A stretch of DNA of 64,000 nt from Prostheceraeus crozeri (taxonomy: Eukaryota > Platyhelminthes > Polycladida > Euryleptidae): contig CAJQUW010004634.1 in NCBI GenBank assembly GCA_907163375.1, positions 1 through 64,000 on the forward strand, given 5' to 3'. The notes under the pieces are model-generated. The model was not told the DNA's origin. It saw nothing but the letters and a program-made list of their open reading frames with translations, and made no database searches. The position numbers and the translations under genes were made by a program. Positions 30,139 to 42,003 of the stretch are shown here, one piece after another (the first letter of the stretch is position 1; every line of letters begins with the position of its first letter).

Positions 30139-31548
30139 ATGACACACTTTGGAAAATTTTCAAAATTTTGTCCATACAAAGTCATTCTGACACTTAGGAC
30201 TTTTTCAGGTGATCCATTTATAAAATTTATGGATATTGTAAGTAAGTATGATGATGTTGCATATGTAGAACTGAATAAAGAAAAGATGGTTATCATAGGG
30301 TATAATAGTGTATATTGGTTTATTAGAGCGGTTTTACCAATTAGCAATACTGATTGGATTGAAACTAAAATTATCAATTATATCAACATTAGAGAATTAG
30401 TAAAAAAATTAAAATCTTTCTCAAAATCTAAAATTAGATTATTTGTTCATGAATTAAATCAATATAATATTCATATTGAAAGTAAAAAACATAATGATGA
30501 ATTATTATGTCAAGTATATTATAGAGATACTGTTTATAAAAGAGAAATGGTAGAAATGCCCCAAAGATATGATAATGACACATATGTGGGATTCTATTCT
30601 AATTTAAACATTAATTTATTAAAATCATATATAAATGGTTTAGCACAACAAGAAAAAATTTATATGTGGACAACACCTTATACTATTAACAATGACCATA
30701 ATCATAATCACAATCATAATCATAATCAAAATAATCCTGTGAATCATATTGAAGAATCTGATAATAATGATGATAATAATGATAATAATGATTCTAATAC
30801 TACATATAATCAAAATTTATCTAAATTTCATTTTTTAACAATTGAAAATAATAATAATGGAATAGTTGAAGATACTATTAGACAACGATGTGTTGGGTCT
30901 ACAAAATTTAAATTAGGATTCACATCTAATCAATTTAAAATTTTAGCATCTTTAATAAAAACTAAAAATGATTCAGATTATGGTGGTGTTATTAAATTTT
31001 CCAATAGAGATCAAAGACCAATATTTTTCTCTATTAAATTATTATCAGATAATAAATATAATTTGGAATTAGATATTCCTATCAGGGAATGGCATCCTAT
31101 ACCAAAAAGTGTAATTTATGATGTTGATGAAGAATCAATAGTTAGTGAAAATAAATTTCAATTATCTTTTAATAAGACTTTATATGATAAAGAAAATAAA
31201 ATAACTAAAGAACGTGATATTATACGTGAAATATTTCATTATCTTCCTAATTATTATTCTAGTCATGAAAATAATGTTACAAAAGAAATGTATGCTGACC
31301 GTGATAAAGAAATATGCTATTGTATTTCACATCATGATAAAACGGTAATTCATTTCTTATATTTAAATTTCGGGGAATATAAAGATACTATCCCTTACTT
31401 TAAAGAAATTAATGATATTAAAGAATTTGATGTTGAACTTTTAGAAATTGTAAAAAAACGATTAGAAACTAAATACAAGGTTCATAAATTTTTTAGAATG
31501 TCTATATCTAAAATTAAAACTCAAATTTTTTCTTTAAAAACCAAATAA
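30139..31548 (+). CDS. clamp-like protein, copy 3 (longest open copy)
   Basis: 469 residues from the spacer-derived start, open to the TAATG overlap with the zinc-finger gene. Best copy for a fold search: N-half DPFIKFMDIVSKYDDVAYVE..., Asn/His linker near residues 187-215, C-half GSTKFKLGFTSNQFKILASL... and a basic tail KYKVHKFFRMSISKIKTQIF. Type A variant (KEICYC). Confidence 0.6.
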   Translation: MTHFGKFSKFCPYKVILTLRTFSGDPFIKFMDIVSKYDDVAYVELNKEKMVIIGYNSVYWFIRAVLPISNTDWIETKIINYINIRELVKKLKSFSKSKIRLFVHELNQYNIHIESKKHNDELLCQVYYRDTVYKREMVEMPQRYDNDTYVGFYSNLNINLLKSYINGLAQQEKIYMWTTPYTINNDHNHNHNHNHNQNNPVNHIEESDNNDDNNDNNDSNTTYNQNLSKFHFLTIENNNNGIVEDTIRQRCVGSTKFKLGFTSNQFKILASLIKTKNDSDYGGVIKFSNRDQRPIFFSIKLLSDNKYNLELDIPIREWHPIPKSVIYDVDEESIVSENKFQLSFNKTLYDKENKITKERDIIREIFHYLPNYYSSHENNVTKEMYADRDKEICYCISHHDKTVIHFLYLNFGEYKDTIPYFKEINDIKEFDVELLEIVKKRLETKYKVHKFFRMSISKIKTQIFSLKTK

Positions 31549-31730
31549 TGGAAAATACCAAGTTTTATTGTGTCTTATGTAAAAGACAGTTACAAACAAA
31601 AAGAAGTTATCAATCTCATTTAAAAAGTAAAATGCATTTACAAAATGTAGATCGAGCTGATGAGGGAAATATTAAGGAGGAAAGAAGCATTGGTTATGAA
31701 CGTAGCTACTACAACGAACAGACAAAATAG
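31548..31730 (+). CDS. zinc-finger mini-protein, copy 3
   Basis: Open, with KRSYQSH in place of KRIYQSH; the C2H2 ligands are kept. Confidence 0.6.
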   Translation: MENTKFYCVLCKRQLQTKRSYQSHLKSKMHLQNVDRADEGNIKEERSIGYERSYYNEQTK

Positions 31731-32124
31731 GAACACACAAATCCTTAAAACGTTTCGTGACTTCATGATAATGTTGATTCACTCTACTATCCCAAGGTGG
31801 GAGCAAAATGTCATCAATGATTAGATTGGGAAATACTTTCCTCTCCTTACCAGGATTATTACAAAAGATGCGTATAACATTGAAAGCAGCTAACCATCGT
31901 TTAAAGTCAATAAGAAGAGCACTCTCACAAGAAAAGCCATAGTCTTGCAAATATTTCAGATTAAGTCCATGAATGTGTTTTCTCGCCCATTGATCAACAT
32001 TGGGATCGCAGTTGGCATGTTGATGATAGACACTAACAATCTGATATGTCCAATTGTTCATAACAATAGCACTGAGCACCTGTACAGGTTCACCCTCACA
32101 ATCCATAAAAATGATGATAGAAGC
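31672..32124 (-). CDS. DEDD-exonuclease-like protein, copy 3
   Basis: Type A variant: VLSAIVMNN. Otherwise as copy 1. Confidence 0.5.
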   Translation of the reverse strand, partial: ASIIIFMDCEGEPVQVLSAIVMNNWTYQIVSVYHQHANCDPNVDQWARKHIHGLNLKYLQDYGFSCESALLIDFKRWLAAFNVIRIFCNNPGKERKVFPNLIIDDILLPPWDSRVNQHYHEVTKRFKDLCVPILSVRCSSYVHNQCFFPP

Positions 32125-32158
32125 CTAAAACGGAAATTTACACATCTAAGGAAACGTT

Positions 32159-32407
32159 CTATAACATATTACAAAATGAAGAATTACATCGATGCTTTTC
32201 ACGACAAAATACACAAATGATATGATGGCAACGAAGAAGTAAAATGTATCTAATAAGACCACGTCTACGACACTCAAAGCACATAAGCGAATTGTCATAG
32301 GGTAGAGTTAGGAAAGGACTAGTAATTCTCCTTCTTTGATTTGCGTTTTGAGGCAGCATTCTTCTCCGACTTGCGCTTCGTACCACTGCTGTTAAGGATT
32401 TGATCAA
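32159..32407 (-). CDS. RING-like small ORF, copy 3
   Basis: Protein identical to copy 1. Confidence 0.35.
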   Translation of the reverse strand: MIKSLTAVVRSASRRRMLPQNANQRRRITSPFLTLPYDNSLMCFECRRRGLIRYILLLRCHHIICVFCREKHRCNSSFCNML

Positions 32408-33093
32408 TTATGTCATCCACGTTGGGTGGTTTTGGAATATATAGGATGGATTCCATATGCATGGAAAGAGAGACTATTTTATTATCCTTGTGTCGACCAT
32501 AATATAGCCCATTCACTTTGAAAAGGATATCCCAAGTACCTTCTCCGAGCTCGTCGCATGTGATGGGTGTTGAATGATCTCCCTCCTTCTTATAGTAAGT
32601 GCACCAATGTGATACCGGTAGGCAAATGTGATTACCATCCCAAATCTTTCTATAGGGAGTATCCTTGTCATCTCTCGCCTTCCACTCTTGAGCAAGAGGA
32701 GTAGGAATGTCCATATTTAATGTCACGTACTCCTCAATAATATCAAGTTGGTGGCGAATGTACGGACTCACGGGGATCAGTATGTAGTCCCCATACTGAT
32801 TGTGCATTATCTTGACATCCGTGGAAGGGAGCATTCCCGTTTGGAGTACTACGCTATGATCGTCATAACGCAAGACTTGTTTAAATTTACGCTGTAGCGG
32901 TGTAGGATTATGTACCTTGGTTGTTTCTTCCACTGGCCTCAGTTGTAGATGATCTGATCGTAGCGAACCTTGTAACGTTTGACCGCCATTTTGTCCTACT
33001 AGTGCAGCAGATGGAGTAGATGCCTGAAAATGAAAAAGATTGTATTAAGTTTACGTTCAAGGGAGGAGAGGGAGGAAAGTAGCGACTTACCAT
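32319..33093 (-). CDS. 235-residue spliced protein, copy 3
   Basis: Open, same splice sites; first exon ATG at 33093-33091. Confidence 0.7.
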
Positions 33094-33190
33094 TTTAGTT
33101 GGATAATAGAATAGAGAGAGAGAGAGAGAAAATGTGCGTCCGTCACTCGTGCGATTCAACGATGGAATGATTCTCACTGTGGAAGGCTCG

Positions 33191-33239
33191 CTATTTATAT
33201 AGAAATGCTTGATTCTCATTGGATGATGATCCTCATTGG
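33191..33239 (-). promoter_or_regulatory. TATA/CCAAT core promoter, copy 3
   Basis: TATA word at 33191-33202 and both CCAAT boxes preserved. Confidence 0.75.
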
Positions 33240-33564
33240 ACAATAACATCAAGCTGATTCCAAATCTGGCCTCCGTTTACCAATCCGAGCCTTCGTTCGC
33301 CCGCTGGAGCTGTTTCTTGTGAAATTCTAACTCTGTCGTTTTTTCGCCAATCTCCCAAATCTTGAATGGTGTCTCACATCTAAACGAAGACAGATATGAA
33401 CAAGCCGTTTCATTCAGTGAATTTGTCTCACTCTTAGCTTTCAAACGAGGTATTGCACGACAAAATCCGTCCACTAGAAGAAAAATTGGAAGTTTGGTGT
33501 CGGGGGGGGGGGGGAGGTCAGTGAAATTTGATGAAACAAAAATTGGTCAGGGTCCCAGGTCGAA

Positions 33565-34899
33565 ATGACACACTTTGGAAAATTTTCAAAATTTTGTCCA
33601 TACAAAGTCACTCTGACACTTAGGACTTTTTCAGGTGATCCATTTATAAAATTTATGGATATTGTAAGTAAGTATGATGATGTTGCATATGTAGAACTGA
33701 ATAAAGAAAAGATGGTTATCATAGGGTATAATAGTGTATATGGGTTTATTAGAGCGGTTTTACCAATTAGCAATACTGATTGGATTGAAACTAAAATTAT
33801 CAATTATATCAACATTAGAGAATTAGTAAAAAAATTAAAATCTTTCTCAAAATCTAAAATTAGATTATTTGTTCATGAATTAAATCAATATAATATTCAT
33901 ATTGAAAGTAAAAAACATAATGATGAATTATTATGTCAAGTATATTATAGAGATACTGTTTATAAAAGAGAAATGGTAGAAATGCCCCAAAGATATGATA
34001 ATGACACATATGTGGGATTCTATTCTAATTTAAACATTAATTTATTAAAATCATATATAAATGGTTTAGCACAACAAGAAAAAATTTATATGTGGACAAC
34101 ACCTTATACTATTAACAATGACCATAATCATAATCACAATCATAATCATAATCAAAATAATCCTGTGAATCATATTGAAGAATCTGATAATAATGATGAT
34201 AATAATGATAATAATGATTCTAATACTACATATAATCAAAATTTATCTAAATTTCATTTTTTAACAATTGAAAATAATAATAATGGAATAGTTGAAGATA
34301 CTATTAGACAACGATGTGTTGGGTCTACAAAATTTAAAATAGGATTCACATCTAATCAATTTAAAATTTTAGCATCTTTAATAAAAACTAAAAATGATTC
34401 AGATTATGGTGGTGTTATTAAATTTTCCAATAGAGATCAAAGACCAATATTTTTCTCTATTAAATTATTATCAGATAATAAATATAATTTGGAATTAGAT
34501 ATTCCTATCAGGGAATGGCATCCTATACCAAAAAGTGTAATTTATGATGTTGATGAAGAATCAATAGTTAGTGAAAATAAATTTCAATTATCTTTTAATA
34601 AGACTTTATATGATAAAGAAAATAAAATAACTAAAGAACGTGATATTATACGTGAAATATTTCATTATCTTCCTAATTATTATTCTAGTCATGAAAATAA
34701 TGTTACAAAAGAAATGTATGCTGACCGTGATAAAGAAATAAGTTATTGTATTTCACATCATGATAAAACGGTAATTCATTTCTTATATTTAAATTTCGGG
34801 GAATATAAAGATACTATCCCTTACTTTAAAGAAATTAATGATATTAAAGAATTTGATGTTGAACTTTTAGAAATTGTAAAAAAAACGATTAGAAACTAA
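33565..34899 (+). pseudogene. clamp-like protein, copy 4
   Basis: Type B variant, with a shorter C-terminus like copy 2. The spacer before it has the ACAAAAATTGG and CACTCTGAC variants. Confidence 0.55.
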
Positions 34900-34974
34900 A
34901 TACAAGGTTCATAAATTTTTTAGAATGTCTATATCTAAAATTAAAACTCAAATTTTTTCTTTAAAAACCAAATA

Positions 34975-35158
34975 ATGGAAAATACCAAGTTTTATTGTGT
35001 CTTAATGTAAAAGACAGTTACAAACAAAAAGAATTTATCAATCTCATTTAAAAAGTAAAATGCATTTACAAAATGTAGATCGAGCTGATGAGGGAAATAT
35101 TAAGGAGGAAAGAAGCATTGGTTATGAACGTAGCTACTACAACGAACAGACAAAATAG
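34975..35158 (+). pseudogene. zinc-finger mini-protein, copy 4, broken
   Basis: Shares its state with copy 2 (about one break), which supports common descent of copies 2 and 4. Confidence 0.6.
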
Positions 35159-35552
35159 GAACACACAAATCCTTAAAACGTTTCGTGACTTCATGATAAT
35201 GTTGATTCACTCTACTATCCCAAGGTGGGAGCAAAATGTCATCAATGATTAGATTGGGAAATACTTTCCTCTCCTTACCAGGATTATTACAAAAGATGCG
35301 TATAACATTGAAAGCAGCTAACCATCGTTTAAAGTCAATAAGAAGAGCACTCTCACAAGAAAAGCCATAGTCTTGCAAATATTTCAGATTAAGTCCATGA
35401 ATGTGTTTTCTCGCCCATTGATCAACATTGGGATCGCAGTTGGCATGTTGATGATAGACACTAACAATCTGATATGTCCAATTGTTCATAGCAATAGCAC
35501 TGAGCTCCTGTACAGGTTCACCCTCACAATCCATAAAAATGATGATAGAAGC
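35100..35552 (-). CDS. DEDD-exonuclease-like protein, copy 4
   Basis: Type B: protein identical to copies 1 and 2. Confidence 0.5.
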   Translation of the reverse strand, partial: ASIIIFMDCEGEPVQELSAIAMNNWTYQIVSVYHQHANCDPNVDQWARKHIHGLNLKYLQDYGFSCESALLIDFKRWLAAFNVIRIFCNNPGKERKVFPNLIIDDILLPPWDSRVNQHYHEVTKRFKDLCVPILSVRCSSYVHNQCFFPP

Positions 35553-35586
35553 CTAAAACGGAAATTTACACATCTAAGGAAACGTT

Positions 35587-35835
35587 CTATAACATATTAC
35601 AAAATGAAGAATTACATCGATGCTTTTCACGACAAAATACACAAATGATATGATGGCAACGAAGAAGTAAAATGTATCTAATAAGACCACGTCTACGACA
35701 CTCAAAGCACATAAGCGAATTGTCATAGGGTAGAGTTAGGAAAGGACTAGTAATTCTCCTTCTTTGATTTGCGTTTTGAGGCAGCATTCTTCTCCGACTT
35801 GCGCTTCGTACCACTGCTGTTAAGGATTTGATCAA
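35587..35835 (-). CDS. RING-like small ORF, copy 4
   Basis: Protein identical to copy 1. Confidence 0.35.
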   Translation of the reverse strand: MIKSLTAVVRSASRRRMLPQNANQRRRITSPFLTLPYDNSLMCFECRRRGLIRYILLLRCHHIICVFCREKHRCNSSFCNML

Positions 35836-36521
35836 TTATGTCATCCACGTTGGGTGGTTTTGGAATATATAGGATGGATTCCATATGCATGGAAAGAGAG
35901 ACTATTTTATTATCCTTGTGTCGACCATAATATAGCCCATTCACTTTGAAAAGGATATCCCAAGTACCTTCTCCGAGCTCGTCGCATGTGATGGGTGTTG
36001 AATGATCTCCCTCCTTCTTATAGTAAGTGCACCAATGTGATACCGGTAGGCAAATGTGATTACCATCCCAAATCTTTCTATAGGGAGTATCCTTGTCATC
36101 TCTCGCCTTCCACTCTTGAGCAAGAGGAGTAGGAATGTCCATATTTAATGTCACGTACTCCTCAATAATATCAAGTTGGTGGCGAATGTACGGACTCACG
36201 GGGATCAGTATGTAGTCCCCATACTGATTGTGCATTATCTTGACATCCGTGGAAGGGAGCATTCCCGTTTGGAGTACTACGCTATGATCGTCATAACGCA
36301 AGACTTGTTTAAATTTACGCTGTAGCGGTGTAGGATTATGTACCTTGGTTGTTTCTTCCACTGGCCTCAGTTGTAGATGATCTGATCGTAGCGAACCTTG
36401 TAACGTTTGACCTCCATTTTGTCCTACTAGTGCAGCAGATGGAGTAGATGCCTGAAAATGAAAAAGATTGTATTAAGTTTACGTTCAAGGGAGGAGAGGG
36501 AGGAAAGTAGCGACTTACCAT
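35747..36521 (-). CDS. 235-residue spliced protein, copy 4
   Basis: Open; ATG at 36521-36519, with the same intron. Confidence 0.7.
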
Positions 36522-36618
36522 TTTAGTTGGATAATAGAATAGAGAGAGAGAGAGAGAAAATGTGCGTCCGTCACTCGTGCGATTGAACGATGGAATGATT
36601 CTCACTGTGGAAGGCTCG

Positions 36619-36667
36619 CTATTTATATAGAAATGCTTGATTCTCATTGGATGATGATCCTCATTGG
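36619..36667 (-). promoter_or_regulatory. TATA/CCAAT core promoter, copy 4
   Basis: TATA word at 36619-36630 and both CCAAT boxes preserved. Confidence 0.75.
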
Positions 36668-36987
36668 ACAATAACATCAAGCTGATTCCAAATCTGGCCT
36701 CCGTTTACCAATCCGAGCCTTCGTTCGCCCGCTGGAGCTGTTTCTTGTGAAATTCTAACTCTGTCGTTTTTTCGCCAATCTCCCAAATCTTGAATGGTGT
36801 CTCACATCTAAACGAAGACAGATATGAACAAGCCGTTTCATTCAGTGAATTTGTCTCACTCTTAGCTTTCAAACGAGGTATTGCACGACAAAATCCGTCC
36901 ACTAGAAGAAAAATTGGAAGTTTGGTGTCGGGGGGGGAGGTCAGTGAAATTTGATGAAACAAACTTTGGTCAGGGTCCCAGGTCGAA

Positions 36988-38322
36988 ATGACACACTTTG
37001 GAAAATTTTCAAAATTTTGTCCATACAAAGTCATTCTGACACTTAGGACTTTTTCAGGTGATCCATTTATAAAATTTATGGATATTGTAAGTAAGTATGA
37101 TGATGTTGCATATGTAGAACTGAATAAAGAAAAGATGGTTATCATAGGGTATAATAGTGTATATGGGTTTATTAGAGCGGTTTTACCAATTAGCAATACT
37201 GATTGGATTGAAACTAAAATTATCAATTATATCAACATTAGAGAATTAGTAAAAAAATTAAAATCTTTCTCAAAATCTAAAATTAGATTATTTGTTCATG
37301 AATTAAATCAATATAATATTCATATTGAAAGTAAAAAACATAATGATGAATTATTATGTCAAGTATATTATAGAGATACTGTTTATAAAAGAGAAATGGT
37401 AGAAATGCCCCAAAGATATGATAATGACACATATGTGGGATTCTATTCTAATTTAAACATTAATTTATTAAAATCATATATAAATGGTTTAGCACAACAA
37501 GAAAAAATTTATATGTGGACAACACCTTATACTATTAACAATGACCATAATCATAATCACAATCATAATCATAATCAAAATAATCCTGTGAATCATATTG
37601 AAGAATCTGATAATAATGATGATAATAATGATAATAATGATTCTAATACTACATATAATCAAAATTTATCTAAATTTCATTTTTTAACAATTGAAAATAA
37701 TAATAATGGAATAGTTGAAGATACTATTAGACAACGATGTGTTGGGTCTACAAAATTTAAATTAGGATTCACATCTAATCAATTTAAAATTTTAGCATCT
37801 TTAATAAAAACTAAAAATGATTCAGATTATGGTGGTGTTATTAAATTTTCCAATAGAGATCAAAGACCAATATTTTTCTCTATTAAATTATTATCAGATA
37901 ATAAATATAATTTGGAATTAGATATTCCTATCAGGGAATGGCATCCTATACCAAAAAGTGTAATTTATGATGTTGATGAAGAATCAATAGTTAGTGAAAA
38001 TAAATTTCAATTATCTTTTAATAAGACTTTATATGATAAAGAAAATAAAATAACTAAAGAACGTGATATTATACGTGAAATATTTCATTATCTTCCTAAT
38101 TATTATTCTAGTCATGAAAATAATGTTACAAAAGAAATGTATGCTGACCGTGATAAAGAAATATGCTATTGTATTTCACATCATGATAAAACGGTAATTC
38201 ATTTCTTATATTTAAATTTCGGGGAATATAAAGATACTATCCCTTACTTTAAAGAAATTAATGATATTAAAGAATTTGATGTTGAACTTTTAGAAATTGT
38301 AAAAAAAACGATTAGAAACTAA
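36988..38322 (+). pseudogene. clamp-like protein, copy 5
   Basis: Type A body (KEICYC) but with a shorter C-terminus than copy 3, about one break. Confidence 0.55.
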
Positions 38323-38397
38323 ATACAAGGTTCATAAATTTTTTAGAATGTCTATATCTAAAATTAAAACTCAAATTTTTTCTTTAAAAACCAAATA

Positions 38398-38580
38398 ATG
38401 GAAAATACCAAGTTTTATTGTGTCTTATGTAAAAGACAGTTACAAACAAAAAGAAGTTATCAATCTCATTTAAAAAGTAAAATGCATTTACAAAATGTAG
38501 ATCGAGCTGATGAGGGAAATATTAAGGAGGAAAGAAGCATTGGTTATGAACGTAGCTACTACAACGAACAGACAAAATAG
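38398..38580 (+). CDS. zinc-finger mini-protein, copy 5
   Basis: Protein identical to copy 3 (KRSYQSH). Confidence 0.6.
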   Translation: MENTKFYCVLCKRQLQTKRSYQSHLKSKMHLQNVDRADEGNIKEERSIGYERSYYNEQTK

Positions 38581-38974
38581 GAACACACAAATCCTTAAAA
38601 CGTTTCGTGACTTCATGATAATGTTGATTCACTCTACTATCCCAAGGTGGGAGCAAAATGTCATCAATGATTAGATTGGGAAATACTTTCCTCTCCTTAC
38701 CAGGATTATTACAAAAGATGCGTATAACATTGAAAGCAGCTAACCATCGTTTAAAGTCAATAAGAAGAGCACTCTCACAAGAAAAGCCATAGTCTTGCAA
38801 ATATTTCAGATTAAGTCCATGAATGTGTTTTCTCGCCCATTGATCAACATTGGGATCGCAGTTGGCATGTTGATGATAGACACTAACAATCTGATATGTC
38901 CAATTGTTCATAACAATAGCACTGAGCACCTGTACAGGTTCACCCTCACAATCCATAAAAATGATGATAGAAGC
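38522..38974 (-). CDS. DEDD-exonuclease-like protein, copy 5
   Basis: Type A (VLSAIVMNN), as copy 3. Confidence 0.5.
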   Translation of the reverse strand, partial: ASIIIFMDCEGEPVQVLSAIVMNNWTYQIVSVYHQHANCDPNVDQWARKHIHGLNLKYLQDYGFSCESALLIDFKRWLAAFNVIRIFCNNPGKERKVFPNLIIDDILLPPWDSRVNQHYHEVTKRFKDLCVPILSVRCSSYVHNQCFFPP

Positions 38975-39008
38975 CTAAAACGGAAATTTACACATCTAAG
39001 GAAACGTT

Positions 39009-39257
39009 CTATAACATATTACAAAATGAAGAATTACATCGATGCTTTTCACGACAAAATACACAAATGATATGATGGCAACGAAGAAGTAAAATGTATC
39101 TAATAAGACCACGTCTACGACACTCAAAGCACATAAGCGAATTGTCATAGGGTAGAGTTAGGAAAGGACTAGTAATTCTCCTTCTTTGATTTGCGTTTTG
39201 AGGCAGCATTCTTCTCCGACTTGCGCTTCGTACCACTGCTGTTAAGGATTTGATCAA
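39009..39257 (-). CDS. RING-like small ORF, copy 5
   Basis: Protein identical to copy 1. Confidence 0.35.
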   Translation of the reverse strand: MIKSLTAVVRSASRRRMLPQNANQRRRITSPFLTLPYDNSLMCFECRRRGLIRYILLLRCHHIICVFCREKHRCNSSFCNML

Positions 39258-39943
39258 TTATGTCATCCACGTTGGGTGGTTTTGGAATATATAGGATGGA
39301 TTCCATATGCATGGAAAGAGAGACTATTTTATTATCCTTGTGTCGACCATAATATAGCCCATTCACTTTGAAAAGGATATCCCAAGTACCTTCTCCGAGC
39401 TCGTCGCATGTGATGGGTGTTGAATGATCTCCCTCCTTCTTATAGTAAGTGCACCAATGTGATACCGGTAGGCAAATGTGATTACCATCCCAAATCTTTC
39501 TATAGGGAGTATCCTTGTCATCTCTCGCCTTCCACTCTTGAGCAAGAGGAGTAGGAATGTCCATATTTAATGTCACGTACTCCTCAATAATATCAAGTTG
39601 GTGGCGAATGTACGGACTCACGGGGATCAGTATGTAGTCCCCATACTGATTGTGCATTATCTTGACATCCGTGGAAGGGAGCATTCCCGTTTGGAGTACT
39701 ACGCTATGATCGTCATAACGCAAGACTTGTTTAAATTTACGCTGTAGCGGTGTAGGATTATGTACCTTGGTTGTTTCTTCCACTGGCCTCAGTTGTAGAT
39801 GATCTGATCGTAGCGAACCTTGTAACGTTTGACCGCCATTTTGTCCTACTAGTGCAGCAGATGGAGTAGATGCCTGAAAATGAAAAAGATTGTATTAAGT
39901 TTACGTTCAAGGGAGGAGAGGGAGGAAAGTAGCGACTTACCAT
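39169..39943 (-). CDS. 235-residue spliced protein, copy 5
   Basis: Open; ATG at 39943-39941, with the same intron. Confidence 0.7.
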
Positions 39944-40040
39944 TTTAGTTGGATAATAGAATAGAGAGAGAGAGAGAGAAAATGTGCGTCCGTCACTCGT
40001 GCGATTCAACGATGGAATGATTCTCACTGTGGAAGGCTCG

Positions 40041-40089
40041 CTATTTATATAGAAATGCTTGATTCTCATTGGATGATGATCCTCATTGG
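40041..40089 (-). promoter_or_regulatory. TATA/CCAAT core promoter, copy 5
   Basis: TATA word at 40041-40052 and both CCAAT boxes preserved. It is the last promoter of the array. Confidence 0.75.
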
Positions 40090-40411
40090 ACAATAACATC
40101 AAGCTGATTCCAAATCTGGCCTCCGTTTACCAATCCGAGCCTTCGTTCGCCCGCTGGAGCTGTTTCTTGTGAAATTCTAACTCTGTCGTTTTTTCGCCAA
40201 TCTCCCAAATCTTGAATGGTGTCTCACATCTAAACGAAGACAGATATGAACAAGCCGTTTCATTCAGTGAATTTGTCTCACTCTTAGCTTTCAAACGAGG
40301 TATTGCACGACAAAATCCGTCCACTAGAAGAAAAATTGGAAGTTTGGTGTCGGGGGGGGGGAGGTCAGTGAAATTTGATGAAACAAAAATTGGTCAGGGT
40401 CCCAGGTCGAA

Positions 40412-41821
40412 ATGACACACTTTGGAAAATTTTCAAAATTTTGTCCATACAAAGTCACTCTGACACTTAGGACTTTTTCAGGTGATCCATTTATAAAATT
40501 TATGGATATTGTAAGTAAGTATGATGATGTTGCATATGTAGAACTGAATAAAGAAAAGATGGTTATCATAGGGTATAATAGTGTATATGGGTTTATTAGA
40601 GCGGTTTTACCAATTAGCAATACTGATTGGATTGAAACTAAAATTATCAATTATATCAACATTAGAGAATTAGTAAAAAAATTAAAATCTTTCTCAAAAT
40701 CTAAAATTAGATTATTTGTTCATGAATTAAATCAATATAATATTCATATTGAAAGTAAAAAACATAATGATGAATTATTATGTCAAGTATATTATAGAGA
40801 TACTGTTTATAAAAGAGAAATGGTAGAAATGCCCCAAAGATATGATAATGACACATATGTGGGATTCTATTCTAATTTAAACATTAATTTATTAAAATCA
40901 TATATAAATGGTTTAGCACAACAAGAAAAAATTTATATGTGGACAACACCTTATACTATTAACAATGACCATAATCATAATCACAATCATAATCATAATC
41001 AAAATAATCCTGTGAATCATATTGAAGAATCTGATAATAATGATGATAATAATGATAATAATGATTCTAATACTACATATAATCAAAATTTATCTAAATT
41101 TCATTTTTTAACAATTGAAAATAATAATAATGGAATAGTTGAAGATACTATTAGACAACGATGTGTTGGGTCTACAAAATTTAAATTAGGATTCACATCT
41201 AATCAATTTAAAATTTTATCATCTTTAATAAAAACTAAAAATGATTCAGATTATGGTGGTGTTATTAAATTTTCCAATAGAGATCAAAGACCAATATTTT
41301 TCTCTATTAAATTATTATCAGATAATAAATATAATTTGGAATTAGATATTCCTATCAGGGAATGGCATCCTATACCAAAAAGTGTAATTTATGATGTTGA
41401 TGAAGAATCAATAGTTAGTGAAAATAAATTTCAATTATCTTTTAATAAGACTTTATATGATAAAGAAAATAAAATAACTAAAGAACGTGATATTATACGT
41501 GAAATATTTCATTATCTTCCTAATTATTATTCTAGTCATGAAAATAATGTTACAAAAGAAATGTATGCTGACCGTGGTAAAGAAATATGCTATTGTATTT
41601 CACATCATGATAAAACGGTAATTCATTTCTTATATTTAAATTTCGGGGAATATAAAGATACTATCCCTTACTTTAAAGAAATTAATGATATTAAAGAATT
41701 TGATGTTGAACTTTTAGAAATTGTAAAAAAACGATTAGAAACTAAATACAAGGTTCATAAATTTTTTAGAATGTCTATATCTAAAATTAAAACTCAAATT
41801 TTTTCTTTAAAAACCAAATAA
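40412..41821 (+). CDS. clamp-like protein, copy 6
   Basis: 469 residues, open to the TAATG overlap. It shares ILSSLIKTK with copy 1 rather than ILASLIKTK of copies 2-5, and has a private RGKEI change. It therefore looks like a mosaic of array-type 5' and copy-1-type 3' sequence. Confidence 0.6.
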   Translation: MTHFGKFSKFCPYKVTLTLRTFSGDPFIKFMDIVSKYDDVAYVELNKEKMVIIGYNSVYGFIRAVLPISNTDWIETKIINYINIRELVKKLKSFSKSKIRLFVHELNQYNIHIESKKHNDELLCQVYYRDTVYKREMVEMPQRYDNDTYVGFYSNLNINLLKSYINGLAQQEKIYMWTTPYTINNDHNHNHNHNHNQNNPVNHIEESDNNDDNNDNNDSNTTYNQNLSKFHFLTIENNNNGIVEDTIRQRCVGSTKFKLGFTSNQFKILSSLIKTKNDSDYGGVIKFSNRDQRPIFFSIKLLSDNKYNLELDIPIREWHPIPKSVIYDVDEESIVSENKFQLSFNKTLYDKENKITKERDIIREIFHYLPNYYSSHENNVTKEMYADRGKEICYCISHHDKTVIHFLYLNFGEYKDTIPYFKEINDIKEFDVELLEIVKKRLETKYKVHKFFRMSISKIKTQIFSLKTK

Positions 41822-42003
41822 TGGAAAATACCAAGTTTTATTGTGTCTTATGTAAAAGACAGTTACAAACAAAAAGAATTTATCAATCTCATTTAAAAAG
41901 TAAAATGCATTTACAAAATGTAGATCGAGCTGATGAGGGAAATATTAAGGAGGAAAGAAGCATTGGTTATGAACGTAGCTACTACAACGAACAGACAAAA
42001 TAA
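41821..42003 (+). CDS. zinc-finger mini-protein, copy 6
   Basis: Protein identical to copy 1 (KRIYQSH). Confidence 0.6.
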   Translation: MENTKFYCVLCKRQLQTKRIYQSHLKSKMHLQNVDRADEGNIKEERSIGYERSYYNEQTK

